DNA of 64,000 nt from positions 1 through 64,000 of the forward strand of contig NZ_JARUJP010000014.1 in assembly GCF_033659955.1 (NCBI RefSeq). The letters are read 5' to 3'. Position numbers and translations under genes: made by a program. The DNA is from Clostridium_AM tanneri (GTDB lineage: Bacteria > Bacillota > Clostridia > Clostridiales > Clostridiaceae). Shown here one piece after another: positions 53,424 through 62,691 of the stretch. The notes under the pieces are model-generated. The model was not told the DNA's origin. It ran no database searches and saw only the letters and a list, made by a program, of their open reading frames with translations. The first letter of the stretch is position 1, and each line of letters starts with the position of its first letter.

Positions 53424-53933
53424 TTATGCTTGTTGCTCAGCGTTTTCTACAACTTTTTTGTTTTTGTTAGTAATTTTTTCTAACCAAGCACCACCGGCAT
53501 CTGAGACTAATCCTACTACAGATCCCATTAAAAGAACTGCTGCCGTATCTAAGTAGGAGTGTCCTAAAGCCATCATACCAAAAGTAGTTGAACATCCTAT
53601 ATATACACCTGGCACGAACATTAAGTGCTTCCATTTAGCTTCTGCAACTATTCCGAAGGAGATAACACCTGTCATAATAGCAACTATATTTGGAATATGA
53701 AGTACGTTTGAAGCCTCTACACAGAAGATAGCCCATGCTACTCCTACCATGTTTACAAATATGCCTCTTAGCCATCCCTTAACGAAACGTTCTCCAAGTG
53801 CAGAACCAACTCCATAATATGTTGTGGTTCCCATGAATCCAGCCCAAGCTTGTACGCCTATTGCGGTACTAAAATTGGACCATATCCATGCAAGTATCCC
53901 CATGCTAATAGCACCTGACATTATTCCACTCAT
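53424..53933 (-). CDS. DUF1097 membrane protein
   Basis: 169 residues with about five hydrophobic helices; WSNFSTAIGVQAWAGFMGTT and the gly-rich FVPGVYIGCSTTFGMMALG fit the DUF1097/YcdZ family of inner membrane proteins. Its place between preA and hydA suggests that it helps take up uracil, thymine or hydantoins, or exports their products; this is inference from context alone. It starts 28 bases after preA with aaagggga. Confidence 0.75.
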   Translation of the reverse strand: MSGIMSGAISMGILAWIWSNFSTAIGVQAWAGFMGTTTYYGVGSALGERFVKGWLRGIFVNMVGVAWAIFCVEASNVLHIPNIVAIMTGVISFGIVAEAKWKHLMFVPGVYIGCSTTFGMMALGHSYLDTAAVLLMGSVVGLVSDAGGAWLEKITNKNKKVVENAEQQA

Positions 53934-53961
53934 AAAAACTCCCCTTTATTATAACTCTTTA

Positions 53962-55200
53962 TTAAAGAGCTATTTCTCTTTCTACTCCAAAGTCTTTAAA
54001 TACAACTTCACCTTTAGTTATGCATTTTTCGATAGGGCATACTAATGCACATAAGTGACATCCTACACAGTTATCTTTGTTAACTGAAGGTTTTCTTGTT
54101 TCTGAATCCCAAACTACAGCTTGGTGTCCTCCATCGAAACATGAAATATAACATCTTCCACAACCGATACACTTGTCATGGTTGAAGTCTGGATATACTA
54201 TATAATCTCTATCTAAGTTTTCAGCTGGTACCATATTGCCTAATGCACAACCAACTAATTCTTGTAGGCTATCAACACCTTTTTCTTCCATGAAGTATTG
54301 TAATCCGCTGATCATGTCTTCTACAACTCTGTATCCATATTGCATGATAGATGTAGTAACTTGAACTGTTCCTGATCCAAGCATTATGAATTCAAGAGCA
54401 TCTTCCCAAGTTTCAACTCCACCGATACCACTTACTGGAACATCTTTAAGAGCTGGATCTTGTTTTAATTGAGTTATGAATCTTAATGCGATTGGTTTTA
54501 CAGCTTTACCTGAGTATCCTGATATTGATGATTTTCCGTTTACTATTGGAAGACCAACTCTCTTATCAAAGTCAACTCCAGTTATACATTTTATTGTATT
54601 GATTGCAGCTATACCTGTAGCTCCACCTTCAATAGCAGCTCTTGCTGGTACTTCCATGTTTCCTATGTTTGGAGTCATTTTAGCAAGTACTGGAAGATGA
54701 GTTCCTTTTCTTACTGCTGCAGAATATTTTTTAACTAATTCTGGGTTTTGTCCAACGTCTGAACCCATAGCGTGAGTTGTCATTTGAGGACATGAGAAGT
54801 TACACTCTATTATATCTGCTCCTATTTCAGTAACTTGTTGAGCAAGTCTTGTCCACTCTTCTTCACTAGCTCCCATTATTGAAGCTATAAGAACTTTATT
54901 TGGATAGTTTTCTTTAAGTTTTTTCATGTCTCTTAAGTTTTCTTCTAATGAATGCTCTGCAACTTGCTCCATGTTTTTGAATCCTACGAAAGGAGTTCCT
55001 TCTTTTCTAGTTGCATCAAAACGTGGTGAAACCTCTATCATTTTTTCTGAGTTTACAGTCTTGAATACAATTCCGCCCCAGCCAGTTTCTAAAGCTTTAG
55101 CACACATTTCATAGTTGTTTCCAACTGGTGATGATGCTAAAAGGAATGGATTTTCAAATTTAACTCCACAAAATTCTATTGAAAGATCTTTCTTTTTCAT
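53962..55200 (-). CDS. preA: NAD-dependent dihydropyrimidine dehydrogenase, subunit PreA
   Basis: 412 residues. The TIM-barrel flavin domain (about 1-300) is of the class 1/2 dihydroorotate dehydrogenase type, with GVKFENPFLLASSP, the catalytic Cys in CNFSCPQM, and AGGxx-type FMN loops (SGIGGVETWEDALEF). The C-terminus (about 335-400) holds two [4Fe-4S] motifs, CIGCGRCYISC and CVGCHLCALVC. With PreT it reduces uracil and thymine to dihydro forms, or the reverse. Its start codon overlaps the preT stop by one base. Confidence 0.93.
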   Translation of the reverse strand: MKKKDLSIEFCGVKFENPFLLASSPVGNNYEMCAKALETGWGGIVFKTVNSEKMIEVSPRFDATRKEGTPFVGFKNMEQVAEHSLEENLRDMKKLKENYPNKVLIASIMGASEEEWTRLAQQVTEIGADIIECNFSCPQMTTHAMGSDVGQNPELVKKYSAAVRKGTHLPVLAKMTPNIGNMEVPARAAIEGGATGIAAINTIKCITGVDFDKRVGLPIVNGKSSISGYSGKAVKPIALRFITQLKQDPALKDVPVSGIGGVETWEDALEFIMLGSGTVQVTTSIMQYGYRVVEDMISGLQYFMEEKGVDSLQELVGCALGNMVPAENLDRDYIVYPDFNHDKCIGCGRCYISCFDGGHQAVVWDSETRKPSVNKDNCVGCHLCALVCPIEKCITKGEVVFKDFGVEREIAL

Positions 55201-56459
55201 TATTTTACAACCTCCTTAACTGATGCTACTTCGTCTAATCCTGATTTTCCTGTTAAATAAGCTTCGATTTTTTCTACAGCTAATTTTCCTGATGCTACTG
55301 CTTGTACAACAGTCTTGTCATCTTCTACGATATCTCCTGCTGCGAATACATCTGCAGCGTTTAAATCTGCTATAGCTTTTACATCTTCAGCTTCTTGTCC
55401 TACTGCAAATATAACCATATCTGCTGCTAATTCCATAGTTGAAGCATCGAACATTCCCTCAGCTTTTAATGCTGTAACTTTTCCACCTTGTCCAACTATT
55501 TCAGCTGGCTTAAATCCTGTGAATACTGGAATGTTTAAGTGTTGTTGGATATACTCTCTTTCTTCAGTGCTTGCTGGCATTTTTTCAATCGTTCTTCTGT
55601 AAACAATCTTAACATCTTCAGCACCAAGAAGTTTTGCTGTTGAAGCACAGTCCATAGCAACGTCTCCGCCACCTATAACGATTACATGGCTTCCAACTTT
55701 AACTTCACCTTTTTTAGTTTTAGCCTCAGCTAAGAAGTCTACTCCATTTACAACGCCTTCTAAATCTGCGCCTTTAACATCTACATTCTTACCTTTTTGA
55801 ATTCCGCAAGATACTAAGAATGCTTTGTATCCATCTGCTCTAAGAGCATCTACGCTGATTTCTTTTCCAACTTTGCAGTTTGTTTTGAATTCTACGCCTA
55901 ACTCTTTTATATAATCTATTTCATTCTCAACAACGTTTTGTGGTAATCTTTGAGGAGGAATTCCATAGCTTAACCATCCACCTAAAACGTCTTTTTCTTC
56001 AAATACAGTTACTTTATATCCTTTTAATGCAAGGCCTGCTGCTGCTGTTAGACCGCTTGGACCTGAACCTATAACAGCTACCTTTTCCTTGTTTAATTCT
56101 ACTTTATCGTTTACTTTCATTCCTATAGCTTGCTCGTGATCTGTTAAGTATCTTTGTAACTCGCCTATTTTAATTGGGTTGTCTATTCCACATCTGCTAC
56201 AAGCTCCCTCACAGTATTTGTCGTAAGGACAGACTCTTGAACATATAGCTCCAAGTGGATTGTTTGTTCTTATAGTCTCAACTGCACCCTTTAAGTTTCT
56301 GAAACGTAATGAACGTATGAATTTTGCTGGATCAGTTCCTGCTGGACATGCTTTACTACATGGTGCATCGTGACATAAAAGACATCTTGCCGCCTCTTCA
56401 ATTGCTAAAAGAGGTGTTAACGCTTTCTTTGTTTCCGCTAAGTATTTTTCTTTTTCCAT
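55200..56459 (-). CDS. preT: NAD-dependent dihydropyrimidine dehydrogenase, subunit PreT
   Basis: 419 residues, related to the glutamate synthase small chain. The N-terminus has Cys motifs CLLCHDAPCSKACP and CSRVCPYDKYCEGAC for two Fe-S clusters. The FAD site is VIGSGPSGLTAAAGL (about 129-143), the NAD(P) site VIGGGDVAMDCAS (about 260-272), and VFAAGDIVEDDKT closes the FAD fold. It passes electrons between NADH and PreA. It is first in the operon, with aaagggg before the ATG and an 887-base gap upstream. Confidence 0.93.
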   Translation of the reverse strand: MEKEKYLAETKKALTPLLAIEEAARCLLCHDAPCSKACPAGTDPAKFIRSLRFRNLKGAVETIRTNNPLGAICSRVCPYDKYCEGACSRCGIDNPIKIGELQRYLTDHEQAIGMKVNDKVELNKEKVAVIGSGPSGLTAAAGLALKGYKVTVFEEKDVLGGWLSYGIPPQRLPQNVVENEIDYIKELGVEFKTNCKVGKEISVDALRADGYKAFLVSCGIQKGKNVDVKGADLEGVVNGVDFLAEAKTKKGEVKVGSHVIVIGGGDVAMDCASTAKLLGAEDVKIVYRRTIEKMPASTEEREYIQQHLNIPVFTGFKPAEIVGQGGKVTALKAEGMFDASTMELAADMVIFAVGQEAEDVKAIADLNAADVFAAGDIVEDDKTVVQAVASGKLAVEKIEAYLTGKSGLDEVASVKEVVK

Positions 56460-57346
56460 TTGTGTATTATTCCCCTTTCAATTTGTATATATATTTTATT
56501 TGTGTTTTGTGGAATGAAGGATATATATTCTTTTCTTGCCTTCGTGAATATTTTATCATCAAAAAGAAAATTTTTCTATATGAAAATTACAACAATTTTC
56601 TTACATTTTACGCTATTTTGCGAGTTTATTCTATTTAGATAATAAAAAATAAATTTGTAAATAAAAATTTGTCGAATGAAAATATTTTTTTCTAAATTTT
56701 TTACACCTCTTGATCAGTTGATATTGCTTGATTGTAATTTTAAATTGAATTTTTTGTTTTAAATTATATTTATACCCATGTAATTATAATCCAATATTTT
56801 ATCGTTTTATTTAATATAACTATATGCAACCAGTCCGATTTTTTAAAATATTTTATAATTTTTTATATATTTTATATATTCTTAAACCATATTTAAATAT
56901 ATTTTGAAAATATATGGTAATTTTTCTACTTTTTATTGTACTTTCCTCCAAAATAATCTATTTTGTTTGATTGTAAAATAACAAACATTACAAAAGAAAA
57001 TATTATTAATGTTTCTTTTTTTGCAGTATTTGAACTTTAAAGTTCCATTTACTGTCTTTTTCCGAATATTTACCTTCATAACCCATAATAATTGTTTTTT
57101 ATCAACTTTAAACAGGTATCTATGTTGTCATCAATCAGATAATAATAGTGTAATTTTATAAACTAAATTAATTTTATTAGGCATCTTCCGCAGCTTGCAT
57201 TTTACTTTATAATACTTGAAAACTTTAATATTATATATTATTATAATATATAGATGATTTAGTTATAAAATTATTATTAATTAATATTAGATATGATTTA
57301 TTATTAACTAAAATCCAAAAATATAAAGAAAAGTGAGGTAATGTTT
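56460..57346. other. Long gene-free AT-rich gap
   Basis: 887 bases between the divergent preT operon and the selenoprotein gene. It is extremely AT-rich with homopolymer runs and no credible ORF. It must hold the preT promoter, and a promoter for the selenoprotein gene is visible at its right end. No riboswitch was recognised. Confidence 0.55.
57216..57244 (+). promoter_or_regulatory. Possible promoter of the selenoprotein gene
   Basis: TTGAAA at 57216-57221 and TATTAT at 57239-57244 are 17 bases apart; an overlapping TATAAT at 57242-57247 is an alternative. This would give a leader of about 95 bases. Confidence 0.5.
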
Positions 57347-57679
57347 ATGGCAGCTGTTAATATGAGCGATATAGCATACGCAGAATTTAAAGAGCTTCTA
57401 AAAGAAAATGATATAAATTCTAACATAATTAGAATTTATTTAGCAGGTATGGGATGAAGCGGCCCAGCTTTTAATCTTGTTCTGGATGAACAAAAAGATG
57501 ATGATGTAGTTGTACAAATTAAGGATATGCAATTCTTAGTTGAAAAAGATCTAATAAACCAATTCGGAAGCTTTACTTTAAAAGGTGGCAGCGAAAATGG
57601 AAGAGGCGGTTTAAGTATTGAAACAGAAGTTCAATCAGAAAGCGGCTGCGGCGGCGGTTGCTCTGGCTGCGGAGAATAA
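57347..57679 (+). CDS. HesB-like selenoprotein with in-frame UGA (Sec37)
   Basis: 110 residues if the TGA at 57455-57457 is read as selenocysteine at residue 37. Before it: MAAVNMSDIAYAEFKELLKE and IYLAGMG; after it: SGPAFNLVLDEQKDD, a HesB/IscA-like beta fold, and the Cys-rich end SGCGGGCSGCGE. The motif AGMG-Sec-SGPAFN is that of the known HesB-like selenoproteins, where other homologues have Cys. Reading frame and AT bias continue unbroken through TGA, and a strong terminator follows the TAA at 57677. The start has gtgagg 7-9 bases before ATG; ATG 57341 is also in frame. Role: probably Fe-S or selenium-related, unproven. Confidence 0.88.
57458..57490 (+). promoter_or_regulatory. Region expected to hold the bacterial SECIS element
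   Basis: A bacterial SECIS hairpin should lie just 3' of the UGA. By eye there is a weak stem, CCAG at 57464-57467 with CTGG at 57482-57485, and a short one right after the UGA (AAGC with GCTT around a GGCCCA loop). Neither is convincing alone, so this is only a location. Confidence 0.3.
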
Positions 57680-57690
57680 CTCTAAATGAT

Positions 57691-57727
57691 AAAGGTTGGT
57701 TTATACTTAAACCAACCTTTATTTTTT
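57691..57727 (+). terminator. Terminator of the selenoprotein gene
   Basis: A perfect 13-bp stem (57691-57703 with 57708-57720, loop tact) is followed by ATTTTTT. It lies 11 bases after the distal TAA, not after the UGA, which supports readthrough. Confidence 0.88.
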
Positions 57728-57785
57728 ATATGCTTTTAGATTCATCCTTATCTACTATTAGAATTTACAACCCTACATCTCTTAA

Positions 57786-58706
57786 TTACTTAGATCTATA
57801 TTCCTTTACATAACCAGAAAAACTCCAATTATTCAAAAACTTTTCAGCACTTTTGTAACCAGATTGAAAAATCTTCAATCTCATTTCTTTTGTAATATTA
57901 AAATCTGTAGTGGAAACTCCTAAAGTAGGTATAAAAATTGTTCTAACAGCATCCTTATCCTTTATATATATTTCTTCATTTTTATCAATCATTGTATTAA
58001 CCACATCTAGCAAAAAGGATATAAAATCTGTTTTTCCTGTGGAAGTATAACTAACTCTCTCTTCTACTAACTTAAATCCAAAAGTAGGCCATCTTGGCAT
58101 TTCCTGAACATCAAATATCCAAATAGGAAAATTGCTTAAAAGTCCTCCATCTACTATATAGCTGTATCCATCTTTATAACTAAATTTAATAGGTTTAAAA
58201 TAAAAGGGAATGCTTAAACTCATTCTAACAGCCTCAGCAATTTCAAATTCCATCGGATCTATTCCATATCTAGCTATGTCCTCCGGTAGTATTAACATAT
58301 TCTTCTGTGTTATATCTGAAGCAATAATTTTAAGTTTTGATTTTCCATTAATACTTACATCTCTAAATTTTATTTTATTCTTTTTTATTAGCAAGTCCCT
58401 TACAAAATCCCTAATTGGCTCTCCAGAGTATATGCCCTTGTTCTTTAAAAGTGAACTCGATTTTGACACGATAGAAACTAACTTAAGTTTATTTTTTCCT
58501 AAAAATATTTTGTAGTCTAAATTCATCATGATGTCCTTTAGCTCTCTTCCAGAATAACCTGCCGCTAGCAGAGAAGCAATTATTGCCCCTGCAGAGGTTC
58601 CTGCAAATCTGTTCCATTCATATCCCTTTTCTTCTAAACAGCATACTGCTCCTATAAGCCCTATACCTTTTACTCCTCCTCCTTCAAAGACAGTATCAAC
58701 CTTCAT
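57786..58706 (-). CDS. Patatin-like phospholipase
   Basis: 306 residues. FEGGGVKGIGLIGAV (about residues 7-21) is the oxyanion loop, FAGTSAGAIIASLLA holds the nucleophile Ser in GTSAG (about 39), and YIVDGGLLSNFPI holds the catalytic Asp (about 188). It is predicted to be a cytoplasmic or membrane-associated acyl hydrolase. The ribosome binding site is aaggtggag. A 14-bp inverted repeat (58721-58756) sits directly upstream. Confidence 0.9.
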   Translation of the reverse strand: MKVDTVFEGGGVKGIGLIGAVCCLEEKGYEWNRFAGTSAGAIIASLLAAGYSGRELKDIMMNLDYKIFLGKNKLKLVSIVSKSSSLLKNKGIYSGEPIRDFVRDLLIKKNKIKFRDVSINGKSKLKIIASDITQKNMLILPEDIARYGIDPMEFEIAEAVRMSLSIPFYFKPIKFSYKDGYSYIVDGGLLSNFPIWIFDVQEMPRWPTFGFKLVEERVSYTSTGKTDFISFLLDVVNTMIDKNEEIYIKDKDAVRTIFIPTLGVSTTDFNITKEMRLKIFQSGYKSAEKFLNNWSFSGYVKEYRSK

Positions 58707-58720
58707 CTTCTCTCCACCTT

Positions 58721-58756
58721 ATAAAGTAATATGTAATTTATCACATATTACTTTAT
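58721..58756 (-). repeat. 14-bp inverted repeat between DMT and patatin genes
   Basis: 58721-58734 pairs perfectly with 58743-58756 (loop 8). On the minus strand it follows the DMT gene and precedes the patatin ribosome binding site by 2 bases, so it could be a terminator, or modulate patatin translation. Confidence 0.6.
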
Positions 58757-58788
58757 ATGATTAATGGAAAAAATTTAAAACCAAAAGA

Positions 58789-59217
58789 CTATTTTTGATA
58801 TATACAAATAACTCCTGCTATACTTAAAAGTATACCAACAAAATTTATTAAGGAGATATGCTCCTTATATAATAGCAGCCCAATAGGAATCAATAGTACT
58901 GTAACGCAAATATTAGTAAAAAGAGCAACTAAACTTATGTTCCATCCTGCTCTATAAGCTAATAAAAACCCTAATTCTAATCCTACAATAGTAATGCCTA
59001 GAGCATAACTTGCCCAATTTAATCTTTTAAAGGATTGTATAAATCCCACATCTGAAGGGTATATACAAAAAGAAATCAGCGTTAAGATTAAAGCAATACC
59101 ATAGGTTGCTATAAGTGATATTAACGGATTTGCAGCTTCTGGAACAGATTTTTGAAAAATATGATAAAAAACATTAGAAGCTATTACTAGCAATACAGAA
59201 ATATAATACAAATTCAT
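58789..59217 (-). CDS. EamA/DMT family membrane transporter, short form
   Basis: 142 residues with about four or five hydrophobic helices and the EamA ending LLLYKEHISLINFVGILLSI. This is half the length of typical 10-TM DMT proteins, so it probably works as a dimer like small multidrug-type transporters. The substrate is unknown. ATG 59217 is preferred because GGGAG lies 9 bases upstream; a TTG at 59238 is in frame without one. Confidence 0.75.
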   Translation of the reverse strand: MNLYYISVLLVIASNVFYHIFQKSVPEAANPLISLIATYGIALILTLISFCIYPSDVGFIQSFKRLNWASYALGITIVGLELGFLLAYRAGWNISLVALFTNICVTVLLIPIGLLLYKEHISLINFVGILLSIAGVICIYQK

Positions 59218-59467
59218 CTTAAAAATCTCCCTTCTCAATTTAAATTACTTGTTTCTTAACTCTAAAATTTCATTGTTTATAAAATCTCAGTTCTTACTAC
59301 CTATAATACATTATCATTTTCCTTAATCAATAGCATTAAAAAATACTGATTTTTTCAATATCTATAAATCATTTATAATTTCGTAATGACTTCATCCTTA
59401 GAATAATATTCTTTTTCCAGTGATAAAATAACCTTAAGGATATTTTACCTTCAAAGGAGGACTATTA

Positions 59468-59905
59468 ATGAAAATAGAAGCTTTTTTCAGCGGTATAAAG
59501 AATGCAAACAAAGCTGTAGAACAATTAAAAAGTGCAGGTTTTAAAAATACTGTAGCAGATATAAACGATCATTACGTGGAGTTTAATAATGGAGTACAAC
59601 CTAGATTTCCTGGCACAGAAAATGCCCCTAATCTATCAGCGATGGTACTAAGCTCAGGAGAACATATAGAGGATCCTTCTAAAAGACCTCTAGATGCTGC
59701 TAGTCCTATGGTAAGTGGTATGGGTGGTTTTGAAGAAATTATAGACGTTAACTACAAGGTAATTGTAAACCTTGAAGAAACTGAATTAGAAAAGGCAAAG
59801 GGAATAATTAAAGAAATGGGAGGAGATTTTAAGGATCCAAATTTGGATTTGCCACACAGACTAAAGGATCTAACTCATATCGATGATATAGATTTAGATT
59901 TATAA
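59468..59905 (+). CDS. Hypothetical soluble protein
   Basis: 145 residues, not recognised by name. The N-terminus (KIEAFFSGIKNANKAVEQLK, then SAGF) resembles the alpha/beta start of stress-protein families such as YflT that hold an AV-x2-L-x3-G pattern. A middle loop is rich in Pro, Gly and Ser (PRFPGTENAPNLSAMVLSSG), and the C-terminal part (YKVIVNLEETELEKAKGIIK) looks like a second half of the same fold. It has a perfect aaggagg and its own terminator, so it is expressed alone. Stress or spore roles are only guesses. Confidence 0.6.
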   Translation: MKIEAFFSGIKNANKAVEQLKSAGFKNTVADINDHYVEFNNGVQPRFPGTENAPNLSAMVLSSGEHIEDPSKRPLDAASPMVSGMGGFEEIIDVNYKVIVNLEETELEKAKGIIKEMGGDFKDPNLDLPHRLKDLTHIDDIDLDL

Positions 59906-59921
59906 ATAAAATTCTTGATAA

Positions 59922-59957
59922 AAGAAGCTATAATTTAAGTCTAAATTATAGCTTCTT
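59922..59957. terminator. Bidirectional terminator
   Basis: A perfect 16-bp stem (59922-59937 with 59942-59957, loop agtc) lies between convergent genes. Confidence 0.85.
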
Positions 59958-59990
59958 AAAACAGAAAGTTATTTTACTATATTTGAGTAA

Positions 59991-60644
59991 CTAAATAGCC
60001 TTTTTGTTTATTGAGTTACATATACCTACTAGGTCTTCTATACTGTCTATTACATAGTCAGGCTTATGCTCCATTAGCTCCTTCATTGAAAGAGCTGTGT
60101 ATTTTACAATTGCTGTACTGCATCCAGCATTTCTTCCACAAAGAATATCATTATGGCTATCTCCAACCATTATTGCCTCATCAGGTCTAATCTTTAATAT
60201 TTCACAGGCCTTCTCAGCAGGGTCACCTAGTGGCTTATGCTTAAGTGTATCTTCTGGTGTAACTATAACATCCATATAGTCAAACACATTTATTAATTTG
60301 AGCCCCCTCTCTGCTAAAGCTCTCCTCTTTGAGGTTACTATAGCAAGCTTAACTCCCATTTCTCTTAAGTTTAATAATCCTTCTTTTACTCCCTCAAATA
60401 TGTAGGCAAGTTCATCATGTTTCTTTTCGTTATATTCTCTATAAATAGCAACTAACAAATCTGCACTTTTTTCATCATAATTAGCCATTGTACCCCTTAA
60501 AGGCTCGCCAAAGGTTCTTACTATTTCCTCTCTAGATACCTCTCTATTTAGATGCTTTTTGAAAGTATACTGAAAACTTTCAATAATTAATTCATTAGTA
60601 TTTATAAGTGTTCCGTCTAAATCGAACAATATTGCTTTGATCAT
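59991..60644 (-). CDS. ppaX: Pyrophosphatase PpaX-like HAD phosphatase
   Basis: 217 residues, HAD subfamily IA. The four HAD motifs are present: ILFDLDGTLINTN with the nucleophile Asp (about residue 8), VTSKRRA, the Lys in TLKHKPLGDPAEKA, and MVGDSHNDILCGRNAG. FGEPLRGTMANY in the cap resembles PpaX, which hydrolyses pyrophosphate released by HPr kinase/phosphorylase. It could instead be a phosphoglycolate phosphatase-like enzyme. hprK is not in this window. Confidence 0.82.
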   Translation of the reverse strand: MIKAILFDLDGTLINTNELIIESFQYTFKKHLNREVSREEIVRTFGEPLRGTMANYDEKSADLLVAIYREYNEKKHDELAYIFEGVKEGLLNLREMGVKLAIVTSKRRALAERGLKLINVFDYMDVIVTPEDTLKHKPLGDPAEKACEILKIRPDEAIMVGDSHNDILCGRNAGCSTAIVKYTALSMKELMEHKPDYVIDSIEDLVGICNSINKKAI

Positions 60645-60779
60645 TTATTGCCTCCTGCATTTACTCTTAAATATTTATAGGCTATTAATTACTTTAATAA
60701 AGCCTTTAGTTACATATGTGCATATTTGAACTAACTTTTAGTATATAATACCATAACTTATAATAAACAACAAGCTAAC

Positions 60780-60825
60780 AAAGAAGATAGGAAGCCTACT
60801 TTAACGTAAGCTTCCTATCCTCTTT
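60780..60825 (-). terminator. Terminator of the LTA synthase gene
   Basis: A 16-bp stem with one mismatch (60780-60795 with 60810-60825) includes the last codons of the gene and has T residues beyond it on the minus strand. Confidence 0.7.
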
Positions 60826-62691
60826 AAAACTTTTTATCAAATTTTGATTTAATGTCTCATCAGAGTATTGGAGTTCTTTTGAAAAGTCTTCCTTTTTCTT
60901 CTTTAGTTCTTCAGTTTCCTCAATTACCTTTCCAGTCTTTATGTCATAGTAGGTATTTGTCCATGATATATAGAATACATTGCCATCAGTAAAGGAACCG
61001 TTTCTAAAAAGGACTTTATCCCCATTACAGTTTAGAATATCTTTACCAAACATATAGCTCTTAGGTAGATTATATAGATTTGCTAAAGTCGGGTATAAAT
61101 CCATCTGTCCTGAATAAGTGTGATTTATTCCTTTGTTTTCATCTTCCGGAAAATGTATAATCATAGGAACCTTTTGATACTGGAACCAAGTTAAATCACT
61201 GGCGTTATCTATCTTTTCGAAATTGTATAGCTCATTTATTTGTTCTCTTGGAATAGCAAAATGATCACCATAAATAACTACAATTGAGTTTTGCAATATT
61301 CCTTCCTTTTCCAAATTATCTAGAAACATTCCCAATTGTTCATCAGTATAATGAATTGACTTTAAATAATTTCCTAAAAGAGAGTTTTCATATTCAGCTG
61401 CGTTAAAGTCCCCATACTTTTCTACATCATTATAAGGATGATGACTTGTTAAGGTAACTAAAAAAGCATAATATGGTTCCTTAAAGGATTTTAGTTTTTC
61501 TAAAGACTGATTTAAAAATGATTTATCACTAAGACCTAATCCTATTTCCTCATCAATATTAAAACTATGTTGTCCATAAAAATTATCAAAGCCTTGAGCT
61601 TGATACATAACATTTCTATTCCAAAAGCCTTCATTATTACCATGAAGAGCAGCTGTATAATAACCGTTATCCTTTAGCACCTTTGGTAGAGAGTTGTAGT
61701 AATTATTACTATAGCTACTGTAAGCAGCACCAGATTCCGCAGGATATAACGAGTTATTCGTCATGAATTCTGCATCTGAGGTATTACCTCCAGCAACCTG
61801 ATAAAAATAATTATCAAAATACAAGCTTCTATTTATCCACTTATTTAAATTAGGTGTTATTTCCTCACCATTTACTTTTTTATTTATTACAAACTGTTGA
61901 AGGGCTTCCACCTGTATAACGATCAAATTTTTTCCTTCCGCTGCTCCTCTTAAAACTGTCCCAGTATTCTTGTTATTTTCCGATAAAAAATTCTTAATTT
62001 CATTTTCTCTCTCTGCAGGAAGTTTCTTAGAATTTTTAATATTAGTGTTTATATAATTAAAGGTATCTACTGCATGAAAGTTTATATTTCCTATCATCTT
62101 AGTTAAATATATTCTGTTACTCATAGAAGTTAAAAGAGTTGGTTGTTCCTTTGATAGAGCATAAACAGATTTTACATTTATTGATATACCAATTAAAAAC
62201 ATTATAATAAAAGCAGAAAGTTTTTTAACTAAAGAAACCTTAATGCTGATATTATTTTTCTTATAAACTTTTACATATGGTATTAATATTATGACATCTA
62301 TCAAATAAAGTAAGTCTTTCAGATTCAATAAACTACTTACACTAGAGGATACTCCTCCAAGAAGCTTTATATTTCTGAGTGCTGCTAAAGTGGTTATGTC
62401 CTTAAAATATTTGTAATATAATATATCTGCTATTAGCACAAAACTTATAATAATATCAATTATATATAAGAAATTTATTCTATTATCCTTTTTAAGCAGT
62501 ACTGCAAAGCTAGTTAATATTAGAATAGATGCTATCACCGGTTGAGAAACCTTAGTATATAAATAATCTGGGGATATTTGTTTTGCATATAGCATTAATT
62601 TTGTAAACATTATAAACTGAAATAATATTAAATCTAAATTATTACGTAAGAATTCCGTCACTTTGTTGTCGTTAACATTTATAAAATTCAT
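60796..62691 (-). CDS. ltaS: Lipoteichoic acid synthase-like sulfatase-fold membrane protein
   Basis: 631 residues. Five N-terminal TM helices (about 18-185) precede an extracytoplasmic sulfatase-fold domain (about 240-560). Active-site marks: LIVIQVEALQQFVI with a metal-binding Glu, GGNTSDAEFMTNNSLYP with the catalytic Thr (about 304), HGNNEGFWNRN and VVIYGDHFAIP. It is predicted to polymerise glycerol-phosphate from phosphatidylglycerol, or act on a related polymer. Some clostridial paralogues serve other roles, so the exact product is open. The ribosome binding site is aggaag. Confidence 0.88.
   Translation of the reverse strand: MNFINVNDNKVTEFLRNNLDLILFQFIMFTKLMLYAKQISPDYLYTKVSQPVIASILILTSFAVLLKKDNRINFLYIIDIIISFVLIADILYYKYFKDITTLAALRNIKLLGGVSSSVSSLLNLKDLLYLIDVIILIPYVKVYKKNNISIKVSLVKKLSAFIIMFLIGISINVKSVYALSKEQPTLLTSMSNRIYLTKMIGNINFHAVDTFNYINTNIKNSKKLPAERENEIKNFLSENNKNTGTVLRGAAEGKNLIVIQVEALQQFVINKKVNGEEITPNLNKWINRSLYFDNYFYQVAGGNTSDAEFMTNNSLYPAESGAAYSSYSNNYYNSLPKVLKDNGYYTAALHGNNEGFWNRNVMYQAQGFDNFYGQHSFNIDEEIGLGLSDKSFLNQSLEKLKSFKEPYYAFLVTLTSHHPYNDVEKYGDFNAAEYENSLLGNYLKSIHYTDEQLGMFLDNLEKEGILQNSIVVIYGDHFAIPREQINELYNFEKIDNASDLTWFQYQKVPMIIHFPEDENKGINHTYSGQMDLYPTLANLYNLPKSYMFGKDILNCNGDKVLFRNGSFTDGNVFYISWTNTYYDIKTGKVIEETEELKKKKEDFSKELQYSDETLNQNLIKSFKEDRKLTLK

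Noticed and set aside
56460..56642. Short hydrophobic ORFs upstream of preT
   Set aside because: No ribosome binding site, composition follows the AT-rich gap, and they overlap the divergent operon's leader.
57347..57679. Reading the UGA as a nonsense mutation, making the HesB-like gene a pseudogene
   Set aside because: The frame, composition and motif continue cleanly after the TGA, the TGA falls exactly at the Sec position of the known family, and the terminator follows the distal stop.
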